A stretch of DNA of 64,000 nt. Source: CAZKBP01 sp964551015. Lineage in GTDB: Bacteria > Bacteroidota > Bacteroidia > Cytophagales > Microscillaceae. Under the pieces are notes generated by a model. The model made no database searches, was not told the DNA's origin, and worked only from the letters and a program-made list of their open reading frames with translations. Below are positions 61,927-64,000 of this stretch, piece after piece (position 1 is the stretch's first letter; every line of letters begins with the position of its first letter). The translations under genes were made by a program, and so were the position numbers. The stretch is taken from NCBI GenBank assembly GCA_964551015.1, contig CAZKBP010000033.1, forward strand, positions 8,164 to 72,163, in the 5' to 3' direction.

Positions 61927-62847
61927 ATGAAAAAAATACTTATTACTGGGTCTAATGGGCTACTAGGGCAGAAGCTAGTCCATCTTCTACTTTCGGAGCC
62001 TTATCGCCAAACGCATCAATTGATTGCCACGGCCAGAGGAGCCAATCGCCTGCAGAGCCTTGCTGATTTTACCTTTCATAGCTTAGATGTCACAAAAGAG
62101 GATCAAGTCCAAGAAGTGATCCAAGCAACTCAGCCGGATGCCGTGATTCATACCGCCGCTATGACGCAGGTAGACCAATGCGAAACCGAAAGAGAACTCT
62201 GTTGGGAAATGAATGTAGAAGCCGTAGCTCATCTCATCAAAGCCTGCGCCGAGCAAAATACATTTCTGCTACATCTTTCTACAGATTTTATCTTTGATGG
62301 AGCGGATGGCCCTTATCACGAGGAGGCTCAAGCCAACCCTGTGAGCTACTATGGAGAAAGCAAACTGGCTGCCGAAAAGCTCCTACTAGAAAGCAATATC
62401 TCCTGGGCGATCGCGCGTACGGTGCTGGTTTATGGTATTTCTGAGGCCATGAGTCGCTCTAATATCATCCTTTGGGTCAAGAAATCTTTGGAAGACGGCA
62501 AGACCATCCACGTGGTAGATGACCAATGGCGTACGCCTACCTTGGCCGAAGATCTGGCGATGGGCTGTTTTTTAATTGCAGACCAAAGGGCAGAAGGTAT
62601 TTTTAATATTTCGGGAAAAGACTTCCTGACACCCTACGAAATGGCCATCCAAACCGCCGATTATTTTCATTTAGATAAATCCTTGATCGTGCGGACAGAT
62701 GCCTCTCGTTTCCAGCAGACCGCCAAGCGTCCGCCTCGCACGGGCTTTGTGCTGGATAAGGCGCGCGAAGTACTCGGCTACGAGCCACATACTTTCCAAG
62801 AAGGAATTGCGGTATTGGAACAACAATTAAAAGTATTGCAAAATTAG
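61927..62847 (+). CDS. RmlD-like dTDP-sugar reductase / SDR protein
   Basis: 306 aa extended SDR. GSNGLLGQ (8-15) is the nucleotide loop, DAVIHTAAMTQVDQCE and STDFIFDGADGPYHEE are the RmlD-type blocks, and the YYGESKLAAE segment provides the catalytic Y-x3-K. RmlD reduces dTDP-4-dehydrorhamnose; without other rml genes nearby this assignment stays at family level. Confidence 0.88.
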   Translation: MKKILITGSNGLLGQKLVHLLLSEPYRQTHQLIATARGANRLQSLADFTFHSLDVTKEDQVQEVIQATQPDAVIHTAAMTQVDQCETERELCWEMNVEAVAHLIKACAEQNTFLLHLSTDFIFDGADGPYHEEAQANPVSYYGESKLAAEKLLLESNISWAIARTVLVYGISEAMSRSNIILWVKKSLEDGKTIHVVDDQWRTPTLAEDLAMGCFLIADQRAEGIFNISGKDFLTPYEMAIQTADYFHLDKSLIVRTDASRFQQTAKRPPRTGFVLDKAREVLGYEPHTFQEGIAVLEQQLKVLQN

Positions 62848-62867
62848 CATAGAGAAATCGGTTAGAC

Positions 62868-62927
62868 GCAGAGAAAGCACGGCATTAACCAGAGAGGCAC
62901 TTCATTAAAAACGCTGCGGTTCTCTGC
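62868..62927. repeat. Intergenic inverted repeat of the CGCAGAGAA type
   Basis: GCAGAGAA (62868-62875) pairs with TTCTCTGC (62920-62927). The surrounding sequence is a patchwork of CAGAG/CTCTG words, reminiscent of intergenic repeats scattered in Bacteroidota genomes. Confidence 0.5.
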
Positions 62928-62950
62928 TTCACTTTTAGTATCATAAAGCC

Positions 62951-63727
62951 ATGAAAAAGATCATCAGCTTCGTCATTCGGAATATTCCCCGAAAATACCT
63001 GCAATTAATTAGTCCGATTGCCCTCAAGACCTTGGCGCTTTTCTACCGAGGAAATGAAGTTGAATGCCCCATTTGCCGAAGTCAATACAAGAAATTTCTC
63101 CCCTACGGACGTGGTGCTTCGGCACGAAACAATGTCCTTTGTCCTCATTGTCAATCTTTAGAAAGGCATCGCTTGATTTGGCTCTATTTACAAGAAAAAA
63201 CTGATTTTTTCACGGCTCCTCATAAAATGCTACACATTGCTCCTGAAAGTTGCTTTATTGATCGCTTTGAGAAAATGCAGCAGCTAGATTACATCACCGC
63301 TGATTTAGAATCTCCATTAGCCAAAGTGAAAATGGATATTCACGAAATTCCTTTTGATGACCATACCTTTGACGTGGCGATGTGCAACCACGTGATGGAG
63401 CACGTAAACGACGATATCAAAGCCATGTCTGAGATTCATCGGGTACTCAAGCCCGGTGGTTGGGCCATTATTCAAGTCCCCATGATGAAGCCCGGCTTAA
63501 AAGTAACTTATGAAGACCAAAGCATTACTGAACCTCAAGCTCGCTACGAAGCCTTCGGACAAGAAGACCACGTACGCATGTATGGTGAGGATTACGGCTT
63601 GCGTCTGATGCAAGGTGGTTTTCAAGTAAAAGAAGATGAATTCGTGAAGCAGCTCGATCCTAAACTCGTCAAACGCTATGCGCTACCAGGGAATGAAATT
63701 ATTTATTTTTGTGAGAAGGAGCGTTAG
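62951..63727 (+). CDS. Class I SAM methyltransferase with N-terminal zinc ribbon
   Basis: 258 aa. Two CxxC pairs (C39/C42 and C64/C67) in CPICRSQ and CPHCQSL suggest a zinc ribbon. The Methyltransf_11-like domain follows: LHIAPESCFI, DYITADLESP, and FDVAMCNHVMEHVNDDIKAMSEIHRVLKPGG (motifs IV-V). The acceptor is unknown; the adjacent sugar reductase might hint at a cell-surface glycan (inference). Confidence 0.88.
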   Translation: MKKIISFVIRNIPRKYLQLISPIALKTLALFYRGNEVECPICRSQYKKFLPYGRGASARNNVLCPHCQSLERHRLIWLYLQEKTDFFTAPHKMLHIAPESCFIDRFEKMQQLDYITADLESPLAKVKMDIHEIPFDDHTFDVAMCNHVMEHVNDDIKAMSEIHRVLKPGGWAIIQVPMMKPGLKVTYEDQSITEPQARYEAFGQEDHVRMYGEDYGLRLMQGGFQVKEDEFVKQLDPKLVKRYALPGNEIIYFCEKER

Positions 63728-63804
63728 AGGGTGATTGGCAGTCAGCTCGGGCAACCATTTTTATGTACATTCGGTTAAGGCAAAAAAAGGAATTTTCAAG
63801 ATTT

Positions 63805-63954
63805 ATGAAACACAAGAAAAAATCTGATTTGCCTGAAAAAATTTGTGTGGTTTGCGGTCGTCCCTTTGCATGGCGTAAAAAATGGAAAGATTGCTGGGAA
63901 GAAGTCAAATATTGTAGCGAGCGGTGCAGGAGGAACAAAGGGAAAATCGAATAA
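63805..63954 (+). CDS. DUF2256 mini-protein
   Basis: 49 aa from ATG 63805 (an upstream start at 63763 is possible but adds non-conserved residues). It matches DUF2256 nearly end to end: KICVVCGRPFAWRKKW, then DCWEEVKYCSERCRR, with CxxC and CxxxC pairs for one zinc. Function unknown; often linked to cryptochrome/photolyase genes elsewhere, none of which is visible here. Confidence 0.9.
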   Translation: MKHKKKSDLPEKICVVCGRPFAWRKKWKDCWEEVKYCSERCRRNKGKIE

Positions 63955-63959
63955 AAAAA

Positions 63960-63990
63960 AGCTCGCTTCTTCTTGGAAACGAGCCTTTTT
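63960..63990 (+). terminator. Terminator after the DUF2256 gene
   Basis: GCTCG (63961-63965) pairs with CGAGC (63980-63984), flanked by A8 before and CTTTTT after. Confidence 0.7.
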
Positions 63991-64000
63991 GGGAACATTC

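Overview
The window looks like a piece of a Bacteroidota chromosome, most likely Cytophagales-like, from a draft assembly (one run of exactly 100 N at 56240-56339). Reasons: moderate to low GC; several promoters of the Bacteroidota type (TTG/TTTG, about 20 bp, TAnnTTTG) that can be read by eye upstream of gap, the LytS kinase, uvrB and ahcY; a carboxypeptidase-regulatory-domain outer-membrane beta-barrel protein; LytS/LytTR signalling; and many small proteins of Bacteroidota type. No rRNA or tRNA gene was recognised. Several long reading frames begin upstream of the probable true start; starts were trimmed where a terminator, promoter, signal peptide or neighbouring gene decided the matter.

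0-8 kb: tail of an unknown gene, an M19-type metallopeptidase, a patatin-like phospholipase with two central membrane helices, a sulfotransferase, a DUF1214-type protein and a CDF metal transporter, all on +. 8-13 kb: comEC and gap on -, then small proteins. 12.8-22 kb (+): di-haem cytochrome c peroxidase, TPR membrane protein, lipoprotein, radical SAM/SPASM enzyme, LytS kinase, LytTR regulator and a TonB-receptor-like outer-membrane protein. 22-28 kb (mostly -): SDR/DUF2867 protein, small proteins, rsmG with a thioesterase, a GbsR-type regulator and an Nramp-related transporter lacking the usual metal-binding motifs. 28.1-28.6 kb is non-coding and holds a 163-bp element that folds on itself. 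29-41 kb: TPR protein, uvrB, LpxR-like deacylase, FabH-like synthase, DnaJ-membrane protein, VanZ, bifunctional nuclease, etfBA and a Tat-exported PhoX-like protein.

41-54.4 kb reads as a stress and envelope-homeostasis island, nearly all on -: OmpA lipoprotein, single-domain response regulator, FNT channel, FtsH, a Balon/baeRF-like ribosome hibernation factor, lipid kinase, App1-type phosphatase (+), a fusion of a degenerate HD domain with a Pycsar-effector-type membrane domain, a cysteine-less ArsC-like protein, Dps, MscS and a DUF4136 lipoprotein. Nucleotide-signal sensing, ribosome protection, DNA and iron protection, membrane-lipid turnover and osmotic release are thus placed side by side.

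54.6-56.2 kb holds a 4-hydroxybutyryl-CoA dehydratase-family flavoprotein. 56.2-58.2 kb is an accessory repeat nest: a 21-bp minisatellite broken by the assembly gap, a 90-bp inverted-repeat element, and three copies of a roughly 90-bp repeat made of consecutive tetraloop hairpins. These three repeats bracket a truncated antitoxin and a complete VapBC-type toxin-antitoxin pair. 58.2-64 kb returns to ordinary genes: aldo/keto reductase, LD-carboxypeptidase, S-adenosylhomocysteine hydrolase, an RmlD-like reductase, a methyltransferase with a zinc ribbon and a DUF2256 mini-protein.
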